Positions 54,397 to 64,000 of a DNA stretch of 64,000 nt are shown here, in pieces. Source of the stretch: Sulfitobacter noctilucicola (lineage in GTDB: Bacteria > Pseudomonadota > Alphaproteobacteria > Rhodobacterales > Rhodobacteraceae). The position numbers and the translations under genes are program-made. The DNA is taken from contig NZ_JASD01000008.1 in the NCBI RefSeq assembly GCF_000622385.1, positions 1,240,001 through 1,304,000 on the forward strand. Direction: 5' to 3'. Positions within the stretch are counted from its first letter, which is position 1. Each line of letters opens with the position of its first letter. Under the pieces are notes generated by a model. The model ran no database searches and was not told where the DNA came from. It saw only the letters and a program-made list of their open reading frames with translations.

Positions 54397-55812
54397 ATGA
54401 ACAGATACCCCAGAGATTTTCGCGGCTATGGTGCGACACCGCCTGACGCCGCATGGCCCGGCGGTGCGCGGATCGCCGTGCAATTTGTCGTGAACTACGA
54501 AGAAGGCGGCGAGAATTGCCTGCTGCATGGCGATGCAGCGTCAGAGGCGTTTCTGTCAGAGATCGTAGGTGCAGCACCTTGGCCCGCCCAGCGCCATTGG
54601 AACATGGAATCGATTTATGATTACGGCGCAAGAGCGGGGTTCTGGCGTCTGCACCGATTGTTCACCGGCGCGCAGATACCTGTAACGGTCTACGGCGTAG
54701 CGTCCGCGTTGGCGCGGGCCCCTGAACAGGTTGAAGCGATGAAAGATGCGGGCTGGGAAATTGCCAGCCACGGGTTGAAGTGGATTGATTACAAGGATCA
54801 CGACGCAAAGGCCGAAAGTGCCGATATGTCCGAAGCGATCCGCCTGCACACGGAGGTTGTGGGGCAGGCACCGCGTGGTTGGTACTGCGGGCGCACGTCG
54901 GTCAACACAGTGGCTCTGGCGGCAAATACGCAAGCCTTCGACTATATCTCTGACACCTACGATGATGATCTGCCCTATTGGATGGATGCGGACGGGCGGG
55001 ACCAGCTGATTATTCCCTATACGCTGGATTGTAACGACATGCGTTTTGCCACGCCGCAGGGGTTCAACTCGGGCGATCAATTCTATGCCTATCTGCGTGA
55101 TACCTTCGATGCGCTTTATGCCGAGGGCACAGAGGGTGCGGCCAAGATGATGTCGGTGGGATTGCATTGCCGTCTGGTGGGGCGGCCCGGTCGTGTGCTG
55201 GCACTAAGGCGGTTCATTGAATATATTCAGGGGTTTGAGGGCGTCTGGACGCCGCGCCGGATTGATATTGCGGAGCATTGGCGCATGGCGCATCCGCCCG
55301 CGCCGCGGGGCTTGCAACCAAGCCGGATGGCAAAAGCCGCGTTTATCGAGACTTTTGGCGGCATCTTTGAGCACTCGCCCTGGATTGCCGAGCGTGCTTT
55401 CGATCTGGAGCTGGGTCCAGCCCATGACAGTGCCGCAGGCATTCACAGCGCGTTGTGCCGTATGTTCCGCTCCGCAACGCGGGCTGAAAGGCTGGGCGTT
55501 CTAAACGCGCACCCCGATCTCGCGGGGAAACTCGCCGCTGCGAAAAGCCTGACAGCCGAGAGCACAGCAGAACAGGCAAGTGCGGGTCTGGATGCGCTGA
55601 CGGATAAAGAGCGCACCACATTCACCGAATTGAACGCGGCTTATGTGGCCAAGCACGGGTTCCCGTTCATCATTGCGGTGAAAGACCACGATAAGCCGGC
55701 TATTCTGCGGGCATTCGAAGCGCGCATCGCACATGAGACCGAAGCCGAATTTCTAACCGCCTGTACGCAGGTGGAACGTATCGCGCGCCTGCGACTGGAG
55801 GATTTGTTTTGA
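54397..55812 (+). CDS. Fused allantoinase (PuuE) and OHCU decarboxylase (UraD)
   Basis: 471 residues. Residues 1-305 are a polysaccharide-deacetylase-like allantoinase of the PuuE type (NYPRDFRGYG-like start, EEGGENCLLHGD, EIASHGLKWIDYKDH). Residues 313-471 are a UraD domain with catalytic His372 in HPDLAGK and the SAGLD motif at 396-400, ending in a KHGFPFIIAVKDH segment. The fusion joins OHCU decarboxylation to S-allantoin with its hydrolysis to allantoate. I chose ATG 54397, with GAGGGA 8 nt upstream. The stop overlaps the next start. Confidence 0.92.
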   Translation: MNRYPRDFRGYGATPPDAAWPGGARIAVQFVVNYEEGGENCLLHGDAASEAFLSEIVGAAPWPAQRHWNMESIYDYGARAGFWRLHRLFTGAQIPVTVYGVASALARAPEQVEAMKDAGWEIASHGLKWIDYKDHDAKAESADMSEAIRLHTEVVGQAPRGWYCGRTSVNTVALAANTQAFDYISDTYDDDLPYWMDADGRDQLIIPYTLDCNDMRFATPQGFNSGDQFYAYLRDTFDALYAEGTEGAAKMMSVGLHCRLVGRPGRVLALRRFIEYIQGFEGVWTPRRIDIAEHWRMAHPPAPRGLQPSRMAKAAFIETFGGIFEHSPWIAERAFDLELGPAHDSAAGIHSALCRMFRSATRAERLGVLNAHPDLAGKLAAAKSLTAESTAEQASAGLDALTDKERTTFTELNAAYVAKHGFPFIIAVKDHDKPAILRAFEARIAHETEAEFLTACTQVERIARLRLEDLF

Positions 55813-56618
55813 CATACGGTTTCCCACCCGGCGGGTTGCCGGATCAGTCTGTGCATCCGGATGGCACTGCTGTTTTCACCTCCGCTTATGCGGTCATCCC
55901 TGCGGTCACCCAGCGTGACATCGTCACCAGCTTTTTGCCGGGCTGGAAAGACATGCGGATGTGGGTTCTTGCGCGACCGCTAAGCGGATTTGCCGAGACG
56001 TTTTCCCAATACGCTGTCGAAGTGATGCCCGGTGGCGGATCGGACACGCCCGAGGTCGATCCCGAAGCGCAATCGGTGATTTTCGTGACGGATGGCACGC
56101 TGACGCTCAATATTGACGGTGCCAAGCACAAGCTGACGGACGGCGGCTATGCCTATGTGCCACCAGACGCGGTCTGGACCTTGTGGAACGATGGCGACGG
56201 GCCTGCACGCTTCCATTGGGTGCGCAAACGCTATGTCGGTGCCGAGGGTGTGGACTTGCCGGAAGCATTCGTCACATCGGATCAGGAAACCGCGCCAGTT
56301 GTGATGCCCGACTGCGATGGTGTCTGGGCGACGACCCGCTTTGTTGATCCTGCTGATCTGCGCCACGACATGCACGTCAACATTGTGACGTTCCAGCCCG
56401 GCGGCCGCATCCCGTTCGCAGAGACGCATGTGATGGAGCACGGGCTTTATGTGCTGCAGGGCACGGCAGATTATCTGCTTAACAAGGATTGGGTCCCGGT
56501 CGGACCCGGTGATTTCATGTGGCTGCGGGCGTTCTGCCCTCAGGCCTGCATCACGACCGGCGACGAGCCATTCCGCTATTTACTTTACAAGGACGTGAAC
56601 CGGCACATGCCGCTATGA
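55809..56618 (+). CDS. (S)-ureidoglycine aminohydrolase (bicupin)
   Basis: 269 residues in two cupin domains. The C-terminal cupin has the metal set Glu205, His207, His211 and Gln245 (PFAETHVMEHGLYVLQG, then FCPQACI) that matches the manganese site of plant UGlyAH. It releases ammonia from ureidoglycine to give ureidoglycolate. The start is an unusual TTG at 55809, overlapping the PuuE-UraD stop (TTGA). GGAGG sits 7 nt upstream, and no ATG is near. Its own stop overlaps the AllA start. Confidence 0.9.
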   Translation: MTYGFPPGGLPDQSVHPDGTAVFTSAYAVIPAVTQRDIVTSFLPGWKDMRMWVLARPLSGFAETFSQYAVEVMPGGGSDTPEVDPEAQSVIFVTDGTLTLNIDGAKHKLTDGGYAYVPPDAVWTLWNDGDGPARFHWVRKRYVGAEGVDLPEAFVTSDQETAPVVMPDCDGVWATTRFVDPADLRHDMHVNIVTFQPGGRIPFAETHVMEHGLYVLQGTADYLLNKDWVPVGPGDFMWLRAFCPQACITTGDEPFRYLLYKDVNRHMPL

Positions 56619-57118
56619 GCCGCGAGATCACGATTGAGCCGCTGACACCTGACGCGTTTGCACCTTTTGGCGACGTGTTGGACGCGTCGGGACAACCGGA
56701 CAAGATCATCAATGCGGGTCTATGCGGCCGTCATCACGATCTGGCGCAGATGGATTTCGGGCAGGGCGGCCGTGCCGGCATCAGCATCTTCAACGCGCAG
56801 GCCCGCAGCCTGCCTTATGCGGTGACGTTGCTGGAACGGCATCCCGATGGCTCGCAGGCGTTCCTGCCGCTGACAGCAAATCCGTTTCTCGTGATTGTCG
56901 CCCCCGATAACGCGGGCGAACCCGGTGTACCCCGTGCATTTATCACTGCGCCGCATCAGGGTATCAATTTCTACCGCAGTGTCTGGCATGGCGTTCTGAC
57001 GCCACTTTCTGCGCCGGGTTTGTTCGCTGTCGTCGACAGGATTGGCGATACGCCCAACCTTGAGGAAGTTTTGCTTGATCCGCCCTACCTCATAGTCCCT
57101 AGTACCTCCGAGCCTTAA
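56615..57118 (+). CDS. allA: Ureidoglycolate lyase
   Basis: 167 residues. EPLTPDAFAPFGDVLDASGQ, GISIFNAQARSLPYAVTLLERHPDG and the histidine-rich YRSVWHGVLTPL segment are the family core. It splits ureidoglycolate into glyoxylate and urea. The ATG lies inside the stop of the aminohydrolase gene (ATGA). It completes the pathway from ureidoglycine. Confidence 0.93.
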   Translation: MSREITIEPLTPDAFAPFGDVLDASGQPDKIINAGLCGRHHDLAQMDFGQGGRAGISIFNAQARSLPYAVTLLERHPDGSQAFLPLTANPFLVIVAPDNAGEPGVPRAFITAPHQGINFYRSVWHGVLTPLSAPGLFAVVDRIGDTPNLEEVLLDPPYLIVPSTSEP

Positions 57119-57148
57119 GACAGGCATAAAAACGACAGGGACAAAAGA

Positions 57149-58468
57149 ATGACCGATTCAACTGTGGGTGGCTATAGCGACCCGAACCTCACGCCGCCCT
57201 TGGGGGAAGCCATTCCGCTGGGCTTGCAGCATGTGCTGGCGATGTTTGCCTCTAACGTGACGCCGTCAATTATTGTGGCTGGTGCCGCAGGTCTCGCGTT
57301 TGGCGGGGCGGAGCAGGTGTACCTGATCCAGATGGCGATGCTTTTTGCCGGAATTGCGACGCTGTTTCAAACAGTCGGTTTCGGTCCGATTGGTGCGCGA
57401 TTGCCGATTATGCAAGGCACAAGCTTTGCGTTTGTGGGCGTGCTGGCAGGGGTCGCAGCGACCCAAGGATTGAGCGTGGCCCTATCGGCCTGCATCATCG
57501 CCGGTATCATCCACTTCGCGTTGGGATCGGTCATTGGTAGCCTGCGCTGGCTGTTCCCGCCGCTGATTACCGGATTGGTCATTCTGGCCATCGGTTTGTA
57601 CCTGATCCCTGTTGCGATCAAATACGCAGCGGGCGGCGCGGCAAGCTTCCAGATGGAAGCAGAAAGCTTTGGATCACTGATGCACTGGACCGTTGCGCTG
57701 TCGGTGGTGATCGTCGCGCTGATCCTCAAGTTTTTCACCAAAGGCACGCTGAGCAATGCGGCAATCCTGATCGGTTTGATCGTCGGTTATCTTGTGGCGC
57801 TGGCCTTTGGAATGGTCAACTTTGCACCCGTTGCGAAAGCAAGCTGGATCACCGGCATCGCACCGCTGCCGTATGGCTTCGAGTTCTCGCTGGGCGCTGT
57901 GATCGCCGTAACGCTGGTGTCGATTGTTTCCGCAATCGAAACAGTTGGGGACACCTCTGCCACGACCAAAGCAGGTGCCGGACGCGAGGCGACCGACCGT
58001 GAAATTGCGGGTGCGACCTATGCGGACGGGCTGGGAACGGCAGTTGCGGGTGTCTTTGGCGGGTTGCCAAACACATCGTTCAGCCAAAATGTTGGCATTG
58101 TCGGGATGACCGGCATTATGTCGCGTCACGTCGTAACCATCGGGGCGATCATTCTGATTATCTGTGGCCTGATGCCCAAGATCGGGGCCGTGATCGCTTC
58201 CATGCCTCTGCCCGTTTTGGGCGGTGGTGTGATCGTGATGTTCGGAATGGTTGCGGCCGCAGGGCTGAATATGCTGTCCGAGGTCAACATGAACCGCCGC
58301 AACATGGTAATCATCGCGGTTTCGCTGGCCGCAGGTCTGGGTCTGAACCTTGTGCCAACTGCCGTGCAGTATCTTCCGGGTGTAATCAAGACGCTGGCCA
58401 CCTCTGCAGTGGCACCGACTGCGCTGGTCGCGATCTTCCTCAACCTTGTGTTGCCCGAAGAAGTCTGA
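57149..58468 (+). CDS. NCS2 family purine (urate/xanthine) permease
   Basis: 439 residues and about 12-14 membrane helices. LGLQHVLAMFASNVTPSIIV and the conserved GFGPIGARLPIMQGTSFAFV and AETVGDTSATTKA-like region (SAIETVGDTSATTK) place it in the NCS2 group that moves xanthine and urate. Being directly between allA and puuD makes urate the likely substrate. It follows allA by 30 bp. Confidence 0.9.
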   Translation: MTDSTVGGYSDPNLTPPLGEAIPLGLQHVLAMFASNVTPSIIVAGAAGLAFGGAEQVYLIQMAMLFAGIATLFQTVGFGPIGARLPIMQGTSFAFVGVLAGVAATQGLSVALSACIIAGIIHFALGSVIGSLRWLFPPLITGLVILAIGLYLIPVAIKYAAGGAASFQMEAESFGSLMHWTVALSVVIVALILKFFTKGTLSNAAILIGLIVGYLVALAFGMVNFAPVAKASWITGIAPLPYGFEFSLGAVIAVTLVSIVSAIETVGDTSATTKAGAGREATDREIAGATYADGLGTAVAGVFGGLPNTSFSQNVGIVGMTGIMSRHVVTIGAIILIICGLMPKIGAVIASMPLPVLGGGVIVMFGMVAAAGLNMLSEVNMNRRNMVIIAVSLAAGLGLNLVPTAVQYLPGVIKTLATSAVAPTALVAIFLNLVLPEEV

Positions 58469-58551
58469 CCTAAGCTGAAACATATCGCGCGGGCAGGGGT
58501 CTGCGCGGTACATTTCCCGATATCTAATCTTCCGCCAAAGAAAGCAGACCC

Positions 58552-59775
58552 ATGTACGACCTTGCCGCCATGTCCTCCTGGATCGAATTTGCCGTGCGCT
58601 GGGTCCATGTGATTGTTGGCATCGCCTGGATCGGGTCGTCCTTTTATTTCATTGCGCTTGATCTGGGGCTGCACCGCGACCGCAATTTGAAAAGTGGTGC
58701 GGATGGCGAAGAATGGCAGGTGCATGGCGGCGGGTTTTACCATGTTCAAAAGTATCTCGTCGCCCCCGCGCAAATGCCAGATGATCTGGTCTGGTTTAAA
58801 TGGGAAAGTTATTCCACCTGGTTGTCCGGCTTTGCCCTGCTGATCCTCGTTTACTACTTCGGTGCCGAATTCTATCTGGTCGATCCGGCTGTCGCAGATA
58901 TCGGCATTCCGTTTGCCATACTGATCTCAATGGCGTCGTTGGGGTTTGGATGGGTCGCCTATGATCTGATTTGCAAAAGCCGCTTTGGCGATGACAATAC
59001 GCGCTTGATGATCGGCCTCTATGTGATCCTTGTCGCCATGGCGTATTTCTACACATCGGTGTTTTCGGGACGGGCGGCGCTGCTGCACCTCGGCGCGTTC
59101 ACAGCCACGATCATGTCCGGCAATGTGTTCTTTACGATCATGCCCAACCAACGCGTCGTCGTGGCGGACCTGCAAGCAGGGCGCACGCCGGATGCCAAGT
59201 ACGGCAAGATCGCCAAACAGCGCAGCACACATAACAATTATCTGACGCTGCCGGTGATCTTTCTGATGCTGTCGAACCACTATCCGCTGGCCTTCGCGTC
59301 AGAGGCAAACTGGATCATCGCATCGCTGGTGTTTTTGATGGGCGTCACGATCCGGCATTACTTTAATACGATCCACGCCCGCAAAGGCGACCCGATCTGG
59401 ACGTGGTTGGCCACGGCGCTGCTGTTCATCGTCATTATGTGGCTGTCCACCGCGCCCATGTTCCGCGCGGAAGAGCCGGTCGAGGCGCAGGGGCCGGCGG
59501 TGCGATTTGCGCAGGCTGAAGGGTTCGACAAAGTGCAGAACATCGTGACGGGTCGTTGTTCAATGTGCCATGCAGCAGAGCCTGCATGGGAGGGCCTGCA
59601 TTGGCCACCCAAAGGGGTGCGTCTGGAGACGGAGCACCAGATTGCGATGGCGGCAAAGCAGATTTACTTACAGGCAGGTTTGACCCACGCCATGCCCCCC
59701 GCGAACCTGAGCTATATGCAGCAAAACGAACGGGCGCAGATCGTGGCGTGGTACAAGGCCGCGACGCAGGACTGA
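58552..59775 (+). CDS. puuD: Membrane urate hydroxylase PuuD
   Basis: 407 residues. An N-terminal membrane region has about eight helices (WIEFAVRWVHVIVGIAWIGS, SNHYPLAF). The C-terminal domain is a cytochrome c with C336-S-M-C339-H340 and a late Met ligand region (HAMPPANLSYM). PuuD oxidises urate to 5-hydroxyisourate and passes electrons to a quinone or cytochrome. It is the last gene of the plus-strand arm. Its product goes to UraH (52020). Confidence 0.94.
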   Translation: MYDLAAMSSWIEFAVRWVHVIVGIAWIGSSFYFIALDLGLHRDRNLKSGADGEEWQVHGGGFYHVQKYLVAPAQMPDDLVWFKWESYSTWLSGFALLILVYYFGAEFYLVDPAVADIGIPFAILISMASLGFGWVAYDLICKSRFGDDNTRLMIGLYVILVAMAYFYTSVFSGRAALLHLGAFTATIMSGNVFFTIMPNQRVVVADLQAGRTPDAKYGKIAKQRSTHNNYLTLPVIFLMLSNHYPLAFASEANWIIASLVFLMGVTIRHYFNTIHARKGDPIWTWLATALLFIVIMWLSTAPMFRAEEPVEAQGPAVRFAQAEGFDKVQNIVTGRCSMCHAAEPAWEGLHWPPKGVRLETEHQIAMAAKQIYLQAGLTHAMPPANLSYMQQNERAQIVAWYKAATQD

Positions 59776-59859
59776 CGCACCCCGTCATGTGGAAATCTTG
59801 TTCCCCTATTGTCCCGAATCGGGTTCAGTCTGACGCCGCCCCATGCTAGCTGTAGCGGC

Positions 59860-61695
59860 ATGGCACATCTCAACCCCAACATAAGCGATCTGCAGCCTGT
59901 CATCCGGCAGCTGGACGATGCTGCAATCAACCGGATTGCTGCGGGAGAGGTGGTGGAACGACCCGCTTCGGCAGTCAAGGAACTGGTTGAAAATGCAGTA
60001 GATGCCGGAGCCAAACGGATCACTGTGGAATATGCGGATGGCGGCAAGACGCTGATCCGTGTCACAGATGACGGTTGTGGTATCGCGCCTGACGATTTGC
60101 CACTGGCGCTGTCGCGCCATGCCACGTCCAAAATTGACGGGTCGGACCTTCTGAATATCCATACCTTCGGATTTCGTGGTGAAGCTTTGCCGTCATTGGG
60201 GGCGGTGGGTCGGCTGACCATCACAAGCCGTGCGGCCGGACATGAAGGTGCGGCCATTGTCGTGAACGGCGGAGAGTTCGGAGCGGTGAAACCTGCCGCC
60301 CTTAACAGTGGCACGGTGGTGACGCTGCGCGATCTGTTTTTTGCCACGCCTGCCCGCCTGAAATTTCTGCGGACCGACCGCGCCGAGGCGCAGGCCATCG
60401 GCGATGTGGTCAAACGGCTTGCCATGGCCGATCCCTTTGTCAGTTTCACATTGCGTGATGTGTCGGGCGACGGTGATGGCCGCGATGTGTTTCGTGTCAG
60501 CGCAGAGCAGGGTGAGCTGTTCGATGCACTTCACGGTCGTCTGCGCGCGGTGCTGGGGCGTGAGTTTGCCGACAACAGTCTTGCCATTGATGCCGAACGC
60601 GAGGGTCTGCACCTGACGGGTTTCGCAGCCCTTCCGACCTATTCACGAGGCTCCTCTGTGGCGCAGTACCTTTTCGTCAACGGGCGGCCTGTGCGTGACA
60701 AGCTGTTGGTTGGTGCCCTGCGCGGTGCATACTTTGACTTTCTCAGCCGCGACCGCCATCCGGCGGCGGCGCTGTTTCTGGACTGCGATCCGACGCTGGT
60801 AGATGTGAACGTGCATCCCGCAAAGTCAGAAGTGCGGTTTCGTGATCCGGGCCTTGCACGTGGTTTGATTGTATCGGGCTTACGCCATGCGCTGGCCAAT
60901 GCGGGACACCGCGCCTCGACGACGGTGGCAAACGCGACTTTGGGCGCGATGACGCCGGAACCGTCGGGCGCGCGGGTTTACCAGATGGACCGCCCTTCGA
61001 TGGGTGCACGCACTGCCGCCTATGAGGCGCAGGCCCCCGGCTTTGCCGAAACCGCAGGTGTCTGGGGGCGGGTCGAGACGCCCACCGAAGAAGTCATGCA
61101 CCGCGACGATGAGGATTTTCCGCTTGGCACTGCCCGCGGTCAGGTTCACGAAAACTATATCATTGCACAGACGGCCACTGGCATGGTGATCGTCGATCAA
61201 CACGCAGCGCATGAACGGCTTGTCTATGAAAAGCTCAAGCGCCAGATGGGCGAGAACGGAGTAGCCGCACAGGCGCTGCTGATCCCCGAGATTGTAGAGC
61301 TGTCTGCAGGAGACTGTGGGCGATTGCTTGAGATGGTAGATGAGATGTCACGCTTCGGACTTGGCATCGAAGCCTTTGGGGGCAGCGCGATTGCGGTGCG
61401 CGAAACCCCTGCGATACTGGGCGAGGTGAATGCCCGCGCTCTGCTGCTGGATATCCTTGATGAGCTGGCCGATCAGAACGACAGCAACCTTTTGCAGGCA
61501 AAGATTGAAGCGATCCTGAGCCGGATTGCCTGTCACGGCTCTATCCGGTCAGGCCGCCGGATGCGGGGAGAGGAAATGAATGCACTGCTGCGCGAGATGG
61601 AAGCGACGCCTCATTCGGGCCAGTGTAATCACGGACGACCTACTTACGTTGAACTTAAACTGGCCGATATCGAGCGGCTTTTCGGGCGAACATGA
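59860..61695 (+). CDS. mutL: DNA mismatch repair protein MutL
   Basis: 611 residues. N-terminal GHKL ATPase motifs are [31 protein letters not shown] and [11 protein letters not shown]. The C-terminal endonuclease motif [12 protein letters not shown] (about residue 445) and the [12 protein letters not shown] and CNHGRP motifs are intact. That marks it as an endonuclease-active MutL used where MutH is absent. I chose ATG 59860; the frame from 59809 has no ribosome-binding signal. The stop overlaps the rmuC start by 4 bp. Confidence 0.96.
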   Translation: MAHLNPNISDLQPVIRQLDDAAINRIAAGEVVERPASAVKELVENAVDAGAKRITVEYADGGKTLIRVTDDGCGIAPDDLPLALSRHATSKIDGSDLLNIHTFGFRGEALPSLGAVGRLTITSRAAGHEGAAIVVNGGEFGAVKPAALNSGTVVTLRDLFFATPARLKFLRTDRAEAQAIGDVVKRLAMADPFVSFTLRDVSGDGDGRDVFRVSAEQGELFDALHGRLRAVLGREFADNSLAIDAEREGLHLTGFAALPTYSRGSSVAQYLFVNGRPVRDKLLVGALRGAYFDFLSRDRHPAAALFLDCDPTLVDVNVHPAKSEVRFRDPGLARGLIVSGLRHALANAGHRASTTVANATLGAMTPEPSGARVYQMDRPSMGARTAAYEAQAPGFAETAGVWGRVETPTEEVMHRDDEDFPLGTARGQVHENYIIAQTATGMVIVDQHAAHERLVYEKLKRQMGENGVAAQALLIPEIVELSAGDCGRLLEMVDEMSRFGLGIEAFGGSAIAVRETPAILGEVNARALLLDILDELADQNDSNLLQAKIEAILSRIACHGSIRSGRRMRGEEMNALLREMEATPHSGQCNHGRPTYVELKLADIERLFGRT

Positions 61696-62939
61696 TCGAA
61701 ATTGCAGGCCAGACTTACCAGTGGGATGACCCGCTGATCATTGCCGCCCTGATTGCGGTGGCCGTGTTGCTGCTGATTATTCTTCTGTTGATCCTGGCGG
61801 TACGTGCGGCGGGACGGTCAGCGCGGATGGCGGCACCTTTGGGACAGCAGATGCAGGCGCTGGGCGGTTTTGTGCAGCAATTGGGGGCCAGTCAGGAACG
61901 CTTGCAGGGCAGTTTGCAGGTCGTATCGGATACGCAAGCCACAGCACAAACCCAGATGATCCAGACGATGGAAGCGCGTCTGTCATCCGTTCAACAACAG
62001 ATGCAGGACCGGCTGGCGGACAATGCCGCAAAATCCGCACGTGCATTGGCTGACATGCAGGAGCGCATGAACGCCACGCTGCATGGTTCTTCCAAGCAAA
62101 CGACAACCAGCCTGACGCAATTGCAGGAACGTCTGGCTGTGATCGACAAGGCGCAGGACAATATCACGAAACTGAGCGGTGACGTATTAAGCCTGCAGGA
62201 CATCCTGAGCAACAAGCAGAGGCGCGGGATGTTCGGTGAAATCCAGCTGAACGATATTGTCTCAAAGGCGCTGCCGCCGGACAGTTTTGAGTTGCAGCAT
62301 ACGCTGTCCAACGGCAAACGTGCCGATTGTCTGGTGCATCTGCCCAATCCCCCCGGCCCCATCGTGATCGATGCCAAATTCCCGTTCGAGGCGTTTGAGG
62401 CTTTGGCGGCAGCACAGACCAAAGACGATCAGCAGCGTGCCTTGCGCGCTTTTGGTGCGGCGGTTCGGGTGCATATCAAAGCGATTTCCGAGAAATATAT
62501 CATCGACGGTGAAACCGCAGATGGCGCGTTGATGTTTCTGCCATCAGAAGCGGTCTATGCCGAATTGCACGCGCGATTGCCGGAAGTGGTCCGTGCCGGA
62601 TTTGAGGCGCGGGTCTGGATTGTGTCGCCCACCACCTGCATGGCAACACTGAACACCATGCGCGCGATCCTGAAAGACGCCCGGATGCGCGAACAGGCCG
62701 GTGCCATCCGCAAGGAATTGGGCATGCTGCACGGTGATGTGGAGCGCTTGGTCACCCGTGTCGGCAATCTGGACCGTCATTTCGGGCAGGCCCGCAAGGA
62801 CGTTGACGAAATCATGATCAGTTCAGAGAAGACCGCCAAACGGGCAGGACGTCTTCACAACTTTGACTTCGAAGAGTTGGGGGATGATGCAAAGCTCAGC
62901 CCTGTGGTGCCGCTTGCACCGCGCGACGGCTCAAGCTGA
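61692..62939 (+). CDS. rmuC: RmuC family DNA recombination protein
   Basis: 415 residues. One membrane helix lies at about 17-37, then a coiled coil of Gln/Ala/Leu-rich heptads (about 45-165). The nuclease-like domain has [19 protein letters not shown] and [16 protein letters not shown], where Asp and Lys are the family's conserved residues. RmuC limits inversions and rearrangements. It overlaps mutL by 4 bp, so the two repair genes are coupled. Confidence 0.93.
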   Translation: MIEIAGQTYQWDDPLIIAALIAVAVLLLIILLLILAVRAAGRSARMAAPLGQQMQALGGFVQQLGASQERLQGSLQVVSDTQATAQTQMIQTMEARLSSVQQQMQDRLADNAAKSARALADMQERMNATLHGSSKQTTTSLTQLQERLAVIDKAQDNITKLSGDVLSLQDILSNKQRRGMFGEIQLNDIVSKALPPDSFELQHTLSNGKRADCLVHLPNPPGPIVIDAKFPFEAFEALAAAQTKDDQQRALRAFGAAVRVHIKAISEKYIIDGETADGALMFLPSEAVYAELHARLPEVVRAGFEARVWIVSPTTCMATLNTMRAILKDARMREQAGAIRKELGMLHGDVERLVTRVGNLDRHFGQARKDVDEIMISSEKTAKRAGRLHNFDFEELGDDAKLSPVVPLAPRDGSS

Positions 62940-63068
62940 CGTGGTCGCCTTTCTGGCATTTTAAAACGGCCTCGTGTGACAAACCGCACAATCGTAAAAT
63001 TTCTGGCAACTCATTAAGCCCTACTCTCGTGTTTGTTTCGTACTACTTGCACAAAGACGGAAGAATTG

Positions 63069-64000
63069 ATGGGAAGTTCAGCACTTATGGCATTTGACGC
63101 GCCGGCACACGCCGCACCGCTCCGACCTTTGCGACGTAACATTGCCGTGATCGGCGCAGGCATCTCTGGCATGGGGGCCGCCCATCGATTGGCCGATGAT
63201 CATCGTGTCACCCTGTTTGAAGCAGGTCCGCGTCTGGGTGGTCATGCCCGGACTGTTGTGGCGGGTAAGAACGGGGACCAGCCGGTCGATACTGGCTTTA
63301 TCGTGTTCAACTACGCCAACTATCCCCATCTGGCAGATCTGTTCGAAGAGTTGGACGTGCCAGTGGTCAAATCCAACATGAGCTTTGGTGCCTCCATTGA
63401 CGGCGGGCGGCTGGAATATGCGTTGACAAGCGTTGATGCGATATTTGCGCAAAAGAGAAACGCAGCGAACCCGAAGTTCCTGCGCATGATACGTGATATT
63501 CTCAAGTTCAACAAAAACGCACTGCGCGTGGCGCAGGACAAGAGCCTGACCATCGGCCAGTTTCTGGACGTACTGGGCATGGGGCAGTATTTCCGCGACT
63601 ATTACCTGCTGCCGCTATCTGGTGCGATTTGGTCAACGCCGACGCAGAAGATCATGGATTTTCCTGCCCATGCGATGATCAGCTTTTTCGAAAACCATGC
63701 ATTGCTGGATTATTCCGGCCAGCACCAGTGGTACACGGTAAAGGGCGGATCGATTTCTTATGTGTCACGGCTTGAAGCTGCGATGCGACGCAAGGACGTC
63801 GATATCCGGTTGAGTGCTGTTGTGATGGGCGTGCGACGCACTCCACTTGGCGCTGAGATCAAGACCGTAGGGGGCGATTGGGAAGCCTTTGACGAAGTGA
63901 TCTTTGCCACACATTCCGACGACAGCCTTGCGATGCTCACCGATGCAGACGCGGCCGAGCAAAAGGCGCTGGGCGCGGTGAAGTACCAGCCCAACGATAT
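63069..64000 (+). CDS. FAD-dependent amine-oxidase-like protein (runs off the right edge)
   Basis: The first 310 codons are present. After a short N-terminus the FAD motif is IAVIGAGISGMGAAHRLADD, followed by the acidic FEAGPRLGGHARTV. DTGFIVFNYANYPHLADLF and WYTVKGGSISYVSRL are typical of the NAD(P)/FAD-binding, amine-oxidase-related proteins that sit near cyclopropane fatty-acid synthase genes in many alphaproteobacteria; what follows here is not visible. I chose ATG 63069, with GGAAG 5 nt upstream; ATG 63087 is an alternative. Confidence 0.87.
   Translation, partial: MGSSALMAFDAPAHAAPLRPLRRNIAVIGAGISGMGAAHRLADDHRVTLFEAGPRLGGHARTVVAGKNGDQPVDTGFIVFNYANYPHLADLFEELDVPVVKSNMSFGASIDGGRLEYALTSVDAIFAQKRNAANPKFLRMIRDILKFNKNALRVAQDKSLTIGQFLDVLGMGQYFRDYYLLPLSGAIWSTPTQKIMDFPAHAMISFFENHALLDYSGQHQWYTVKGGSISYVSRLEAAMRRKDVDIRLSAVVMGVRRTPLGAEIKTVGGDWEAFDEVIFATHSDDSLAMLTDADAAEQKALGAVKYQPND

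Noticed and set aside
57674..58513. 279-codon minus-strand frame rich in His and Arg
   Set aside because: Antisense to the NCS2 permease; no family motif and no initiation signal.
62940..63068. Possible stress-sigma (RpoE/ChrR) promoter before the flavin amine-oxidase-like gene
   Set aside because: The related genes in Rhodobacter are under this sigma factor, but I do not find a convincing TGATCC-type -35 here.

Overview
This window is ordinary chromosome from an alphaproteobacterium, most probably a marine member of the Rhodobacterales (Roseobacter group). I infer this from the gene families and neighbourhoods: a BamF-like DUF3035 lipoprotein, DUF1674, the xth/thioredoxin-TPR/LON/Trm112/ubiH order, rbfA-truB beside rpsO and pnp, a PuuD-type urate oxidase, and a dimethylglycine-dehydrogenase cluster. 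GC content is high and even. The genus cannot be fixed from the sequence alone. I see no rRNA, tRNA, CRISPR array, insertion sequence, integrase, prophage or recognisable defence system.

Layout. 1-9,000 holds housekeeping genes: the exonuclease III tail, a thioredoxin-TPR co-chaperone, a LON-domain protein, Trm112, a ubiquinone-type hydroxylase, an amidase, an aminotransferase and FtsK. 9,150-12,820 holds LolA, a lytic transglycosylase lipoprotein, an AEC transporter, HspQ, and an RsbW-like/STAS regulatory pair. 12,900-14,544 holds a thiolase and a free-methionine-(R)-sulfoxide reductase. 14,609-21,996 is a one-carbon/methylated-amine operon: an XRE-cupin regulator, a LysE exporter, a GFA-family protein, two paralogous FAD-GcvT (dimethylglycine/sarcosine dehydrogenase-like) enzymes, and a zinc homocysteine S-methyltransferase between them. 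22,000-26,740 holds RarD, an RluA-type pseudouridine synthase, an aldehyde dehydrogenase, a 1-Cys peroxiredoxin and a family-25 glycosyltransferase.

26,955-38,204 contains pnp, rpsO, truB, rbfA and dapB. About 4 kb separates rpsO from pnp and holds two small unknown genes, an AGAT-like amidinotransferase and a divergent amidase. An anchored RTX-repeat protein and a DUF1643 gene lie between rpsO and truB. 38,300-48,444 holds small proteins, RsmB, a PhnD-like protein, a heparinase II/III-like protein, PurH, LspA, a BamF-like lipoprotein and a pair of M16 peptidases.

48,527-59,775 is a nucleoside/purine catabolic island. On the minus strand are uraH, deoC and a two-domain ALDH16-like dehydrogenase. 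On the plus strand are a PuuE-UraD fusion, an (S)-ureidoglycine aminohydrolase, AllA, an NCS2 purine permease and PuuD. Together they would take up urate and carry it to glyoxylate and urea, except that the allantoate amidohydrolase step is not in the window. A rhodanese-like/LysM pair sits between the two arms. It is preceded by a promoter region with three GANTC sites in 52 bp. The window ends with mutL, rmuC and the start of a flavin amine-oxidase-like gene.

No clearly new system is evident. The best leads are regulatory: a half-site array in front of the XRE-cupin gene, a hairpin that covers the rarD ribosome-binding site, and the GANTC cluster. The unassigned chemistry of the one-carbon operon and the AGAT-like enzyme come next.
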